The notes: generated from the letters alone by a model not told the origin. Positions 9,601-17,890 are shown, counted from the stretch's first letter. The stretch is 64,000 bases of DNA from Nitrospira sp. (GCA_020697375.1 JAJFBJ010000006.1:1-64000), one strand, 5' to 3'. Translations and numbers: made by a program.

Positions 9601-10034
9601 TGCCGTTGGACCGCCTGAAGATCGTGTTCTCGGTGGAAGACGGCATTATCAGGGTCAATGAATTTCTTCTGGATAGTCCCATCCTGAAGATCAGCGGAAC
9701 CGGCCGGTACGACTTCATCGGCGATCAGTTCGACGGGGTGGTGGTGACGAGCCCCCTTGGCCAATACTCCGACCTGCTCAAAGGCATCCCGCTCTTCGGA
9801 AAGTTGTTTGCCGGCGAGCGACAGGGATTCGATACCGCTATTTTCAAGGTGAAGGGTCCGGCGAATGACCCGGACATTGAATACCTGGCAGCGGAATCAC
9901 TGATGGCGGGAGCCAAAGGAACCGCTCAATTGGCCTTCGATCTTCTGGTGAATGCGATCACCCTTCCCAAGGAGGCGTTTTCGATGGCCGAAGACCTGTT
10001 CGCGGACGACGAGGAACCGGCCGAGAGGTTCTGA
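6657..10034 (+). CDS. AsmA-like inner-membrane/periplasmic protein
   Basis: This 1,125-residue protein has a short cytoplasmic N-terminus, one membrane helix at about 17-42 (LVLVLVVGLIVAALLVAP) and a very long periplasmic part of repeated beta-rich segments. After the helix comes LLHEFEQRTGHRLAMERIDL, typical of AsmA/YhdP-type proteins. The last 150 residues (KISGTGRYDFIGDQFDG and GIPLFGKLFAGE) match the AsmA C-terminal region. Such proteins are thought to form hydrophobic grooves that carry phospholipids between the membranes. It stands alone on the plus strand, with a convergent BON lipoprotein gene downstream. Confidence 0.88.
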   Translation: MHEHTSGHAYQPTGGRAILVLVLVVGLIVAALLVAPMFLNMQWVRDALLHEFEQRTGHRLAMERIDLRLFPRPRLELRQVEIFDQWSEGPLLAADRLDAALQIWPLLGGRFVAAYVVVDRPRATVRHDRSGRWTIESATPDSTSAERGTPVSLLAMVRHLLIVDGRITILEESRQPQPAPLQLVSLQATMTEEIPGRKTKIQLSGELLQEAGRALINIDGSFLLLDGTAVAGGRFNETVPVQAEGSVRIHQLGLRHMAEWFGMPPSSNGLDVPARLTGQVRLVLRPTGYDLIVADWRVGLSELSLQGAATLSGLGTDSARLSATLSASPMPIKQMLTQMPPEWLSEEMRNKFAQHAVDGFVTLRDTHLSGAMGAASNLTVTGEMEIRDGRFVFGGTHPVVRDLSATVHYDLEQIRVVGIRANYGPVRFSDGNILITDWRKEPTADVRIAGEARAADMVALALDRGRFPEIDLDLSQLEQVSGDIRMATHWSGQPAQAGMKLIETSVTISNLGFRHVALPIPFRQIQGRVTLLPTEVRLDGLHGQAGFARVEAGGRVMLAGEPVFQDMVLKLTAEGEDIAPWLQQAGTEDFRPDVKGPIFFSAAVSGLVGMPRFKGALTLDGTAMEVPHVFTKAKGAPAGIQFDGQLTKNRLLSVRRGELIFPPVRIVGEGSFHLADDLDFRMRIVSEELSMDKLPKGVRFGPIQAGVLKAGLKMEGKMTDRASWLTSGRLHFKKGIVKSDHLHDPVRDLTMGLRFDGRNIDIRSLAFNIGESDIRISGSIADWMEAPRGKLVVESSQIDVAALKLTGRTGSSSTEAFPVLRSWWTKGSLEVTLLIDHAYYERFLLTGLSCRVRFAQGTLTIDRISGDTNEGHLGGRLALTMPERGPATMRSAFHASGLPVERLLALVEERPRVSGWMTVAGRIQAEFEGNRLRRSSVSSRRPISIIIEDGHLYYAPAISKILSVMSLPAILEGKVDLTKEGMPLDRLKIVFSVEDGIIRVNEFLLDSPILKISGTGRYDFIGDQFDGVVVTSPLGQYSDLLKGIPLFGKLFAGERQGFDTAIFKVKGPANDPDIEYLAAESLMAGAKGTAQLAFDLLVNAITLPKEAFSMAEDLFADDEEPAERF

Positions 10035-10137
10035 GTTCGGTTCTGAATGGTGAGTTTGAATGATGAAGAATGACTGGTCGGACAGGCCATGAAGCGGGCC
10101 GTGACAGGAGCCGCGGCAATGCTTGTACCGCATCGTC

Positions 10138-10458
10138 TCATTCAGGCTTGGCGGGGCGAATGTCGAGATCGTTCTTCACGCGTTTCACTCCTTTGACCTG
10201 GCGGGCCAAATCCGCAGCTTTTGCTTTTTGTTCCGCCTTTTCCACCTTCCCGACCAATGTCACCACGCCCGCTTCCGATGTCACGATAATGTCGGACAGC
10301 CCGCCAAATTGATGGCCTGCAAACTTGGCTTCCACCTCCTTTGAGATGGCACCGTCGCTCATGTCTTCAGGCGAGGTCGATCCGGTGACAGGCGAGCATC
10401 CGTAGCAGGTAAGAACCAGGAAGAACCATAACGTGGACCATACTCTCCATCCATGCAT
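10138..10458 (-). CDS. BON-domain lipoprotein
   Basis: A 106-residue protein. The N-terminal hydrophobic stretch ends in LTCYGCS, an acceptable though imperfect lipobox with the Cys at about 21. Residues 36-103 form one BON domain: alpha-beta layout with the GVVTLVGKV strand and the ending VKGVKRVKNDLDI. BON domains bind membranes or phospholipids and occur in OsmY and DolP. The lipid anchor suggests an outer-membrane lipoprotein of the periplasm. It points toward the AsmA gene (convergent). A GACGATGCGG after its stop resembles the post-stop CAGGATG motif seen elsewhere in the window. Confidence 0.85.
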   Translation of the reverse strand: MHGWRVWSTLWFFLVLTCYGCSPVTGSTSPEDMSDGAISKEVEAKFAGHQFGGLSDIIVTSEAGVVTLVGKVEKAEQKAKAADLARQVKGVKRVKNDLDIRPAKPE

Positions 10459-10653
10459 GCGTGCCTCCTGTCGCGATCAGTGCGTTTCAGCCGGCCGATC
10501 TTACCTCTCATTTCGTGTTTTTTCCATGCTCGCTCGGTTCGGATATGTAGGGCGGCAGCACTCTGATGAAACCTTCGAGGCCAAGGCCGTTGCTTGACAG
10601 GACAGCCGGTATTCCAGACAATCCAGTCCGCTCTCCCATGAAGGAGGTTCGTC

Positions 10654-12138
10654 ATGGCGCCCAAGCTGAGACCGTTCAAAGCTCATCCTGATTGGCGACG
10701 GGGTTCGGTATCGCGGTCACCCATCCCGACGCGTGTCGTGTCCAACGAGGAGTTTGCGCCCTACGCACAGACTCCGGCGCAAGCGCAAGTTGAAGGCCTC
10801 ATCGAGGCTCATGGCGAACGAGCTGCCCGGAAACTGGGCATTAGCCGCCGGGACTTCTTGCGGACGACGGGAGGAATGGCGGTTGCCTGGCTGGCGATGA
10901 ACAGCCTGTTCGGCAAGTTCTTCGATGTGCTCGACATTGAACGGGTCGAAGCGGCCGCGTTCGCCGAGCGGACCGGCGAGGCCTATTTTATTTTCGACGT
11001 GCAAACACACTATGTCGGGTCCGGCTATGATCCAGCCGGCGCCGAATTGCGCCGCAAAGGAGCGGTCACCAAACAGGCCTTGTTGTCCATGCGTCGGCGT
11101 ATAGGAGAGTCGGGCTTGAATCCGAAGCTCTCGGCTGATCGCGGCGCCATCGATGATTTGTCATGGCAGAACTTCATCAAGGAAGTGTTCCTGGATAGCG
11201 AAACCTCCATCGGCTTGATCAGCACCCCGCCTGGCCCCTATCCACAGGAGGCCGTCGTGCCCCCAAAAGAAATGGCGCATATCCGGGATGAAGTGAACCG
11301 CCTCGCGGGTTCCCAGCGAATGCTGGCGCATGGTCTGGCGACGCCACAACTTGGTCGCAAGGATTTGGACTTCATGGCTATGCAGGCCGAAACCCTCAAG
11401 GTCGATGCGTGGAAATGCTATACGGGGTCCTGCCCGGTTGGGTTCGATCATGGCTGGTGGATGGATGATGAACGGATTGCGTATCCCATGCTGGAACAGG
11501 CGCGGACGTTGAAAATTCCGCGCGTCTGCGTCCATAAAGGTCTCCCGCTCGGTCCGGTTCCCGAGTACAATCATCCGCGCGATCTCATCAAGGCGGCCAA
11601 GGATTTTCCCGATCTCCAATTTCTGGTGTATCACTCCGGCCTGTTGACGTCGGCCTCGATCGATGAGACGTTCGCGAGGACCGGCGCCATTCCCTGGACC
11701 ACGGAGTTCTGCCGGATGAAGCAGGCAGAGCCGGCCATCCGGAATATTTATATGGAGCTGGGTTCCACGTTCGCACAACTCGTCACGACACATCCGGCTG
11801 TGTGCGCCCACCTGCTCGGACAGATCATCGAGGCCTTCGGGGTGGATCATGTGTTATGGGGAACAGATGCCATTTGGTCCGGCACGCCGCAATGGCAGAT
11901 CGAATCCTTCCGCAGATTTCGGATGCCCGATGAATTGATCGACCGCCATGGTTATCAGCCGCTGACCCGCGACGCGAAAGCGCTGATTTTCGGACTCAAT
12001 GCCGCGAAACTGTTCGGCGTCGATGTCGATGCCACGCGCAATCAGATCCCGTCTGATTACATGGGTCGTATTCGAATGAGTTACCTTGAGGAAGGTCCTG
12101 AGCCGAGCCATCGGCTGTACGGGTGGGTGCATCGTTAG
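10654..12138 (+). CDS. Tat-exported amidohydrolase-family protein
   Basis: The start is fixed by a perfect AAGGAGG seven bases upstream. An RR motif (SRRDFLRTTGG, residues 64-74) followed by a hydrophobic stretch is a Tat signal, but it sits 60 residues in, so the precursor has an unusually long leader. The remainder is an amidohydrolase-2 TIM barrel: VHKGLPLG, YHSGLL and the C-terminal GTDAIW contribute metal-site residues. The usual first DxHxH is DVQTH here, so the first His is replaced by Gln. The enzyme would act in the periplasm, on a substrate I cannot infer. The following AIM24 gene starts 27 bases downstream, probably in one operon. Confidence 0.85.
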   Translation: MAPKLRPFKAHPDWRRGSVSRSPIPTRVVSNEEFAPYAQTPAQAQVEGLIEAHGERAARKLGISRRDFLRTTGGMAVAWLAMNSLFGKFFDVLDIERVEAAAFAERTGEAYFIFDVQTHYVGSGYDPAGAELRRKGAVTKQALLSMRRRIGESGLNPKLSADRGAIDDLSWQNFIKEVFLDSETSIGLISTPPGPYPQEAVVPPKEMAHIRDEVNRLAGSQRMLAHGLATPQLGRKDLDFMAMQAETLKVDAWKCYTGSCPVGFDHGWWMDDERIAYPMLEQARTLKIPRVCVHKGLPLGPVPEYNHPRDLIKAAKDFPDLQFLVYHSGLLTSASIDETFARTGAIPWTTEFCRMKQAEPAIRNIYMELGSTFAQLVTTHPAVCAHLLGQIIEAFGVDHVLWGTDAIWSGTPQWQIESFRRFRMPDELIDRHGYQPLTRDAKALIFGLNAAKLFGVDVDATRNQIPSDYMGRIRMSYLEEGPEPSHRLYGWVHR

Positions 12139-12165
12139 ATCAACGGGCTGAAGAAGGAGCGATAG

Positions 12166-12849
12166 ATGAAGAGCGAGATCCTGTATCCGGGGGCGTTTCC
12201 GATGGCGCGGGTGTATCTGAGCGAGGGTGAAACGGTGAAGGCCGAATCCGGCGCGATGGTGGCGGCGTCACCGACGATCGACATCGAAAGCAAAATGGAG
12301 GGCGGCTTCCTGGGCGCATTGTCACGCAAGATGCTGAGCGGGGAGAAATTTTTCTTTCAGACTCTTCGCGCCAGCCGTGGTGCTGGAGAAGTCCTGTTGG
12401 CGCCCACGGTGCCGGGCGATATCGTCGTGATGGACCTCGACGGTGTCAATGAATACATGGTGCAAAAGGACGGCTTCCTGGCCGGCGCGGAGGGCGTGAA
12501 GATCGAGAGCAAGATGCAGAATTTCGCGCGCGGGTTGCTGGGCGGAGAGGGATTTTTCATTTTGAAGATCTGCGGGACCGGCCAGCTTATTCTCAACAGC
12601 TTCGGCGCCGTGCATAGAATCGACCTCAAGCCGAACGAAGAATACATCGTCGATAACAGCCATCTGGTCGCCTGGACCTCAACCACCACCTACCATATCG
12701 AAAAGGCCTCCTCCGGCTGGATCGCCAGTCTCACATCGGGTGAAGGGCTGGTGTGCCGGTTCCGTGGTCCCGGTGTCGTGTATATTCAAAGCCGGAATCC
12801 CGGCAGTTTTGGGGCTTGGATACGTCAATTCATTCCCGTCTCCGAATAG
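12166..12849 (+). CDS. AIM24/TIGR00266-family protein
   Basis: A 227-residue all-beta protein with the family's features: MKSEILYPGAFPMARV at the start, GESGAMVA-like AESGAMVA at about 26-33, the Gly-rich GGFLGALSRKMLSGE, and GEGFFILKICGTGQ in the middle. Homologues form a double-psi beta fold and occur across bacteria and in mitochondria; the bacterial role is unknown. SD GAAGGAG lies eight bases before the ATG. It follows the amidohydrolase at 27 bases and is followed after four bases by a palindromic repeat. Confidence 0.88.
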   Translation: MKSEILYPGAFPMARVYLSEGETVKAESGAMVAASPTIDIESKMEGGFLGALSRKMLSGEKFFFQTLRASRGAGEVLLAPTVPGDIVVMDLDGVNEYMVQKDGFLAGAEGVKIESKMQNFARGLLGGEGFFILKICGTGQLILNSFGAVHRIDLKPNEEYIVDNSHLVAWTSTTTYHIEKASSGWIASLTSGEGLVCRFRGPGVVYIQSRNPGSFGAWIRQFIPVSE

Positions 12850-12852
12850 CGA

Positions 12853-12969
12853 CTGATGAAAATGCCCGCGAACGTCGTTCTCGGCTCACGACAAATCCTC
12901 AACGTACCCCTCGGGGTACGCCTCCGGTTTGCGCTCGCCTGCGGCCTCGTTCACAGCCATTTTGATCAG
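12853..12969. repeat. Dispersed palindromic repeat, copy B (117 bp)
   Basis: The ends CTGATGAAAATG (12853-12864) and CATTTTGATCAG (12958-12969) are near-perfect inverted repeats. Inside are GTTCTCGG, an inner hairpin with GTACC/GGTAC arms around 12903-12919, and CTGCGGCCT. The same blocks in the same order occur in the copy at 46512-46637. It starts four bases after a TAG stop. No coding capacity is visible. It may act as a terminator or be a miniature mobile element. Confidence 0.6.
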
Positions 12970-12986
12970 CCGCAAGATCGCATCCG

Positions 12987-14117
12987 ATGACTTCATCCGC
13001 TAACGCGCTGTGTTTCGGTGACGGTCTACCGGCAGCAGGCGCGCCCTGCCATGTCACCCTGTCCGTTGATGGACTGCTTGTTGGTCCGGCGGGCGATTCG
13101 AGCCTCGTCGAAGAATCCGTATCCTTCGCGTCCCTGTCGGTTGCGCCGGGCGGATTGGATCACGACCATCTCGTCCTGTCCTGGGGAACGGGCCCGTCCA
13201 GGCGTACCCTTTACCTGAAAGATCCCGCACTGATCGTCGCATTCCGCCGTGCCGCCCCGCCTGCGTTGATGGCGCACCTCGAGCGCGCGGCAACGCAGGT
13301 CCGGCATGCGCGACGGCGGCACCGTGCATTTTGGGGAGGCGCGACGGCGGTTGTGATCGGCCTCGCCATGTTGATTTGGTTCGGATCCAATCTGATCGTC
13401 AGGTGGGCGGTCGCCGGTATTCCCATCGAGTGGGAACAGCAACTCGGTCAAGCCGTCTATCAGGATTTCCTATCAAAAGAATCGGTGATCAAGGAGGGCC
13501 CGGCGGTCAGCGCTGTGCTGGAAATGACCCGGCGCATGACGGACAAGATTCCCAACAATCCCTACGCGTTCAAGGTCTCGGTGGTGCAGAGTCCGGTCGT
13601 AAACGCCTTCGCCCTGCCGGGAGGATATGTCGTGGTGTTCACCGGTCTGATAAAGAAGGCGGAGAGCGGTGAAGAGGTCGCCGGAGTGCTGAGCCACGAG
13701 TTGAACCATGTGTTGCAACGGCATGGCATGGAGCGCATGGTGAAGATGTTGGGATTGGCGGCGGTGGTCAGGATCATAGCAGGAGACCGGCAGGGCCTGT
13801 TCGGACTGATGAAGGATCTGGGGCAAGAGCTGGCGACCTTGAAGTTCGGCCGAGAACAGGAGATGGAGGCCGATATCACCGGCCTTCGGCTATTGCACGA
13901 CGCGCGTATTGCGCCGGATGGGATGATACGATTTTTTGAGCGACTCTCCGAGAAGGATCAAGCGCGCGTGGAGCTCTTCTCCACCCACCCCATGAGCAAA
14001 GCCCGTGCGGAACGATTGAAGGCGGAATTGGCCTCATTGCCGAAGACGGCTGCCGAACCGTTCAGTTTCGAATGGAAGACCATTCAGGCATCGTCGACCG
14101 TATCCGAATTAAAATAA
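12987..14117 (+). CDS. M48-family membrane-associated zinc metalloprotease
   Basis: A 376-residue protein. Residues 1-110 form a domain resembling a PH/GRAM-like beta segment. A membrane helix follows at about 116-137, then a peptidase M48 domain with the zinc motif HELNH at 237-241 and the third-ligand region EQEMEADITGLRLL. The STHPMSKAR near the end is typical of the family. M48 relatives degrade damaged membrane or periplasmic proteins (BepA, HtpX, Oma1 types). The single helix puts the catalytic domain probably in the periplasm. It is followed after 18 bases by the phosphodiesterase gene. Confidence 0.88.
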   Translation: MTSSANALCFGDGLPAAGAPCHVTLSVDGLLVGPAGDSSLVEESVSFASLSVAPGGLDHDHLVLSWGTGPSRRTLYLKDPALIVAFRRAAPPALMAHLERAATQVRHARRRHRAFWGGATAVVIGLAMLIWFGSNLIVRWAVAGIPIEWEQQLGQAVYQDFLSKESVIKEGPAVSAVLEMTRRMTDKIPNNPYAFKVSVVQSPVVNAFALPGGYVVVFTGLIKKAESGEEVAGVLSHELNHVLQRHGMERMVKMLGLAAVVRIIAGDRQGLFGLMKDLGQELATLKFGREQEMEADITGLRLLHDARIAPDGMIRFFERLSEKDQARVELFSTHPMSKARAERLKAELASLPKTAAEPFSFEWKTIQASSTVSELK

Positions 14118-14135
14118 TGATGAGGGGTGTAGAGT

Positions 14136-14621
14136 ATGCGGATCGGGCTGGTATCGGACACGCATGGATTGTTCGATCGAGCGATCATCCGGCATTTTTC
14201 CGGAGTCGATCATATCCTGCACGCGGGGGACATCGGCCGGCGGGAAGTCATCGAGCAGCTTGAACAGATTGCACCCGTGACGGCGGTGTCCGGCAACGTG
14301 GATGGATTCGAGGCGAGCGGGTTCCCGGTGGAACAGGTGGTTGAGTTGGCGGGCCGAAAGATTGCCCTCTATCACCGTCTCTACGAAAAGGGACGGATGA
14401 CAGGAGAGGGCGCAGCCTTTCTCGCGCGAACCGTCCCAGAGATCTGTGTGTATGGGCATACCCATCAGCCCAAAATGGAATGGCGTCAGGGCCAGCTGCT
14501 GTTCAATCCCGGCTCTGCCGGACCGAAACGGTTTCATCTCCCGCGCGCCGTCGGTCTGCTGTCGTTCGATTCGGGAGCGATCGAGGCGCGACACATCACG
14601 TTATCCGACCGGCCGGAATAG
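14136..14621 (+). CDS. MJ0936/YfcE-family metallophosphodiesterase
   Basis: A complete 161-residue calcineurin-like phosphoesterase. All metal-binding motifs are present in order: SDTHG (7-11), HAGDIG, SGNVD and YGHTHQP. The length is normal for the family, which hydrolyses phosphodiesters with two divalent metals in the cytoplasm. SD GAGGGGTG lies upstream. The closeness to the M48 gene suggests co-transcription. The physiological substrate is unknown. Confidence 0.9.
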   Translation: MRIGLVSDTHGLFDRAIIRHFSGVDHILHAGDIGRREVIEQLEQIAPVTAVSGNVDGFEASGFPVEQVVELAGRKIALYHRLYEKGRMTGEGAAFLARTVPEICVYGHTHQPKMEWRQGQLLFNPGSAGPKRFHLPRAVGLLSFDSGAIEARHITLSDRPE

Positions 14622-14652
14622 TGCCACTTGCCATGGCGACGAGTTTTTTCGC

Positions 14653-14681
14653 TCTACATGAGAAGTGCGCTTCGCTATAAT
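14653..14681 (+). promoter_or_regulatory. Putative sigma-70 promoter for the DUF3015 gene
   Basis: TCTACA (14653-14658), a 17-base spacer, and a consensus TATAAT (14676-14681). It sits 65 bases before the start codon, and no other gene intervenes. Confidence 0.5.
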
Positions 14682-14745
14682 GCCGCAGGCTATGGGCTGG
14701 TAGCCGTTCGGAGGAGTCATTCACTTGTTTAAAGGAGGAGGACTT

Positions 14746-15255
14746 ATGCTGAGAAAACTATTCGTCGTCGTGGGCGCCGTTGCGTTGCTGTCGCAGGCCG
14801 GGCTGGCCATGGCAGCCAATCCCGATACCGGACCGGGTTGCGGTCTTGGAAAGCTGGCCTGGGCAGATTTCAAGAATCAAAAAAATATCGCCCCGCAGGT
14901 CATGATGGCGACTACGAACGGGACCTTCGGCAGCGGTACATTCGGCATCAGCTCAGGGACCTCCGGCTGCACCAACGACGGACAGGTATGGGCGGATCAG
15001 AAAACGACCATGTTTGCCTTGTTGAATTTCGAAAACTTGACTCAAGAGATGGCTCAGGGCAAAGGCGAGCACCTGGCCTCCCTGGCTTCCCTCATGGGAA
15101 TTCCGGACGGACAGCATGCGGCGTTTTTTGCGCTGACCCAGGAGCGCTATACGGCCTTCACGCAGGCAGGCGAAACCTCGTCGGTGGCCTTGGTGAAGGC
15201 ATTGAATGACGCGGTTGCCAAGAATCCCGTCCTTGCTCAGGCCGTCAGCCGCTGA
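14746..15255 (+). CDS. DUF3015-family periplasmic protein
   Basis: I chose the ATG at 14746 because the strong SD AAAGGAGGAGG lies just before it. The first 24 residues are a clean signal peptide ending in AMA. The mature part matches DUF3015: GCGLGKLAW, APQVMMATTNGTFG, FGISSGTSGC, and two conserved Cys residues that may form a disulfide. Members are small secreted proteins of unknown function found in many Gram-negative bacteria. The gene has its own promoter (14653-14681) and a strong hairpin right after it, so it is probably monocistronic and well expressed. Confidence 0.9.
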   Translation: MLRKLFVVVGAVALLSQAGLAMAANPDTGPGCGLGKLAWADFKNQKNIAPQVMMATTNGTFGSGTFGISSGTSGCTNDGQVWADQKTTMFALLNFENLTQEMAQGKGEHLASLASLMGIPDGQHAAFFALTQERYTAFTQAGETSSVALVKALNDAVAKNPVLAQAVSR

Positions 15256-15270
15256 CCCGTTCATATTCGT

Positions 15271-15310
15271 GACAGGGCTCCGGTCGATGATCGGAGCCCT
15301 GTCCCTTTCT
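15271..15310 (+). terminator. Strong hairpin after the DUF3015 gene
   Basis: GACAGGGCTCCG (15271-15282) and CGGAGCCCTGTC (15292-15303) are a perfect 12-bp inverted repeat with a 9-base loop, followed by the pyrimidine-rich CCTTTCTTC. It looks like a rho-independent terminator with a weak T-tract. One candidate start codon (ATG 15287) of the next gene lies in the loop. Confidence 0.6.
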
Positions 15311-17221
15311 TCGCCTTCAACCGTGCGGATTCTGGTTGCCCTGCTGACCGGTTTTCTTCTGGCCTCCTCTGCCGAAGCGGACTCTCCCACGCCCTACCTG
15401 CAGGAACTCATTCAGCATGCCCGCCAAGCCCGGCTGGCGGACGAGCGCGAATGGCGTCTCCTGCTCCACTATCGAGCCGATTGGTTTGGAGGCTACACGA
15501 GCGAGCAGGATGATTCCGGCTTCTTCATGTCTCAGGAGGGCAAAACCGATCCGCAAGCGGAACTCGATGCGACGCTCGCACAATTCTTTTCGGCCGATCT
15601 GGTCGGCCGCTCCAAGCAGCCGGCCCAATGTGCCTTCGCCGCTCGGTACGCATGGCTCAAGGAGCGATTGGCCTTCGATCCGACGAGGCTCGAACCGCTG
15701 CACTGCGAACGGTTCGAACGTTGGATCGAAGAGTTCCATGCCGAATCGGTCTCGCTCATTTTCCCTTCTGCGTTCATGAACAATCCTGCATCGATGTTCG
15801 GCCATACCTTTCTTCGGATCGATCAAAAAGGGCAGACCCCGCAAACCCGGCTTCTGGCCTATACCATCAACTTTGCGGCCGATGTCCCGCCCGCGGAAGG
15901 GCTCATCTATCCCATACGCGGCATCTTCGGCGGCTATCGCGGATATTTCTCGACCATTCCCTACTATCTCAAGGTGCAGGAATATCGGGACATCGAGAAT
16001 CGCGACATCTGGGAGTATCGGCTGAATTTCACCGAACAACAGGTTCGCCGGCTGTTGATGCATGCCTGGGAACTCGGGAACGCCGGCTTCGATTATTTTT
16101 TCTTCAAAGAGAATTGCTCCTACCATTTGCTGTCGTTGCTGGAATACGCGGATCCTTCGTTGCATTTGACAGACCAGTTTTTGTTTTGGACCGTTCCCGC
16201 CGATACGGTCCGCCTGCTCGCGGCCAAGCCAGGATTGGTAAGCGACATTGCGTTCCGTCCGTCGCGGGTGACGCTCATCCGTCGTAAGCGCGAACACCTG
16301 TCCGAGCCGGAACAGAAGCTGGTGCAACGAATAGTACGCAACGCGTCGGAAAGTCAGTCGGAGGCCATCCGGAGTTTGCCGTTGTCTCGTCAGGCGTTCG
16401 TCCTGGACGTGGCTTCCGACTACGTACGCTATATGGGGGAGCGCGATGAAGAGATCGCGGCGACGGCTCGGGAACGTAATCGCCAGATCCTGACGGCGCG
16501 GAGTCTCTTGCGGATTCCCTCCGAGGACCTTTCGATCCTCCCTTTCAGCCGGCAGCCGGAATCGGGCCATAAGACATCCCGCGCGAGTTTCGGCGGCGGC
16601 TGGCGCAATGACGATACCTTCGAAGAGATCACGCTACGGGCCGGATACCACGACCTGCTGGATCCTGAGACGGGGTACACACCGGGCGCGCAAATCGAAG
16701 TCGGGTCGATCAGTTTGCGCCGCTACAACCGGGCTGATCAGACAAGAATCGAGCGAGTCACGCTGTTGAACCTACTGTCGCTCTCGCCGATGGATCGCCT
16801 CTTCCATGCGCCATCCTGGAAATTCAATCTCGGGATGCAGACGATCAATCACCGAGGGTGCGACCTCTGCAGCAATTGGAATATCAACGGCGGCATCGGC
16901 GCTTCCACCGAGACGCATCTGCTTCGCCGGGAAGTGTGGTTTGTATTCGCGGAAGCGGAGGGAAACTACAGCCGGGCCTATGAGGAGCTTCATCGGATCG
17001 GCGGCGGCGCGTCGGCGGGGTTCTATGCGGACTTCACCGAGCAGTGGCGGATACTGGCCTCGGCGGGCTACCTACGCTACGCGTTGGGCGATAAGTCGGA
17101 CGACTTTCGCTGGTCGGTGGGACAACGCTATACGCTCGCGCAGAATTGGGCGCTCCGGCTGGAATACAATCACCGAGACCATGACAACGACGTGTTGTTT
17201 TCGGTGCAGAGGTTTTTTTAA
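15287..17221 (+). CDS. DUF4105-domain envelope protein
   Basis: A protein of about 644 residues with a DUF4105 domain (residues about 120-330 of the mature form: SMFGHTFLRID, YRGYFSTIPYYLK, NCSYHLLSLLEYADP), followed by a beta-rich C-terminal part that ends in QRFF and may be an outer-membrane barrel. The start is uncertain. ATG 15287 lies in the loop of the terminator hairpin. GTG 15323 gives a compact signal peptide, VRILVALLTGFLLASSAEA. ATG 15206 would overlap the previous gene. DUF4105 has a papain-like Cys/His arrangement (C in ENCSYHL, H in FGHTF), so a peptidase or amidase activity is plausible. Confidence 0.85.
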   Translation: MIGALSLSSPSTVRILVALLTGFLLASSAEADSPTPYLQELIQHARQARLADEREWRLLLHYRADWFGGYTSEQDDSGFFMSQEGKTDPQAELDATLAQFFSADLVGRSKQPAQCAFAARYAWLKERLAFDPTRLEPLHCERFERWIEEFHAESVSLIFPSAFMNNPASMFGHTFLRIDQKGQTPQTRLLAYTINFAADVPPAEGLIYPIRGIFGGYRGYFSTIPYYLKVQEYRDIENRDIWEYRLNFTEQQVRRLLMHAWELGNAGFDYFFFKENCSYHLLSLLEYADPSLHLTDQFLFWTVPADTVRLLAAKPGLVSDIAFRPSRVTLIRRKREHLSEPEQKLVQRIVRNASESQSEAIRSLPLSRQAFVLDVASDYVRYMGERDEEIAATARERNRQILTARSLLRIPSEDLSILPFSRQPESGHKTSRASFGGGWRNDDTFEEITLRAGYHDLLDPETGYTPGAQIEVGSISLRRYNRADQTRIERVTLLNLLSLSPMDRLFHAPSWKFNLGMQTINHRGCDLCSNWNINGGIGASTETHLLRREVWFVFAEAEGNYSRAYEELHRIGGGASAGFYADFTEQWRILASAGYLRYALGDKSDDFRWSVGQRYTLAQNWALRLEYNHRDHDNDVLFSVQRFF

Positions 17222-17248
17222 TAGCGGTAGGGTAAGGATGGGGCGGCG

Positions 17249-17659
17249 CTATGGCTTGATCTTTTCAAATGAAGCCAGTTTTCCATCTGGATTGTATGCC
17301 AAGTGATAGATAACCGTTCGGTCTCGGACGGCGAGTTCGTATGGAGTGCCGAGAAACTCCCATAAAAAACCCGTAACCAAGTCCGCGCCTAAATGGAGCA
17401 CGACTGTACCGACTTTTACCCACGTGCGATGGGCTTCCGGATCAAGGGTATATCGGTCATCGAACCCTCCAATTTCCGTCTTGCTGAATGAATCGGGCTC
17501 GCCCAGTTCGCTGATAACCTCGGATCTCGACACGCCTTCTTTGATCGTACTCAGGTCGCCTCTATAGCTTGATCGATTGGCGGCCATCAGAACCGAGCAG
17601 CCCGATGTCAGGACTGAAAGCATGACTAATGCGACTGCCGATTTACAGAGGTTCCCCAT
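17249..17659 (-). CDS. BamE/SmpA-like lipoprotein
   Basis: Starting at the ATG at 17659 (SD AAGGAGA upstream) the product has 136 residues. The signal peptide ends in the lipobox LTSGC. Then comes the motif IKEGVSRSEVISELGEP, typical of SmpA/OmlA/BamE folds. A hydrophobic stretch (VGTVVLHLGADLVTGFLWEFL) near the middle is unusual for BamE and may be a membrane-associated hairpin. It is convergent with the DUF4105 gene, with only 27 bases between the stops. The exact role is unknown. Confidence 0.82.
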   Translation of the reverse strand: MGNLCKSAVALVMLSVLTSGCSVLMAANRSSYRGDLSTIKEGVSRSEVISELGEPDSFSKTEIGGFDDRYTLDPEAHRTWVKVGTVVLHLGADLVTGFLWEFLGTPYELAVRDRTVIYHLAYNPDGKLASFEKIKP

Positions 17660-17677
17660 GCCATCTCCTTCGACAGC

Positions 17678-17696
17678 AAGGTTGTTCGACAACCTT
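17678..17696. promoter_or_regulatory. Short perfect palindrome upstream of the BamE-like gene
   Basis: AAGGTTGT and ACAACCTT flank the three-base centre TCG, 18 bases upstream of the start at 17659. It could be an operator or a hairpin in the leader. There is no experimental or comparative support here. Confidence 0.3.
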
Positions 17697-17851
17697 TGCT
17701 AATGCAGTATTAATCATCATCCTGATAGTCGGACAGTTGCTTAATTACGTATTGATTCAACTGTACCATTTGGCGGCAGGTCGTCAAGAAAATGCGCTTG
17801 TCCCATATCGAACGACATGAAAAGTATACTTCCCAGCTTTAGGGTTTCACG

Positions 17852-17880
17852 TTGACAAGGTTAGGAGCCTTACTTATACT
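17852..17880 (+). promoter_or_regulatory. Near-consensus sigma-70 promoter for the TRL-like lipoprotein
   Basis: TTGACA (17852-17857), exactly 17 bases, then TATACT (17875-17880). This is the best -35/-10 pair in the window. Transcription would begin at about 17887, just before the leader hairpin. Confidence 0.7.
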
Positions 17881-17890
17881 CGCGCCAGTC

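Noticed and set aside
15317..16570. A 417-codon minus-strand frame opposite the DUF4105 gene
   Set aside because: It is a high-GC antisense shadow; the plus strand has clear domain motifs and a signal peptide.
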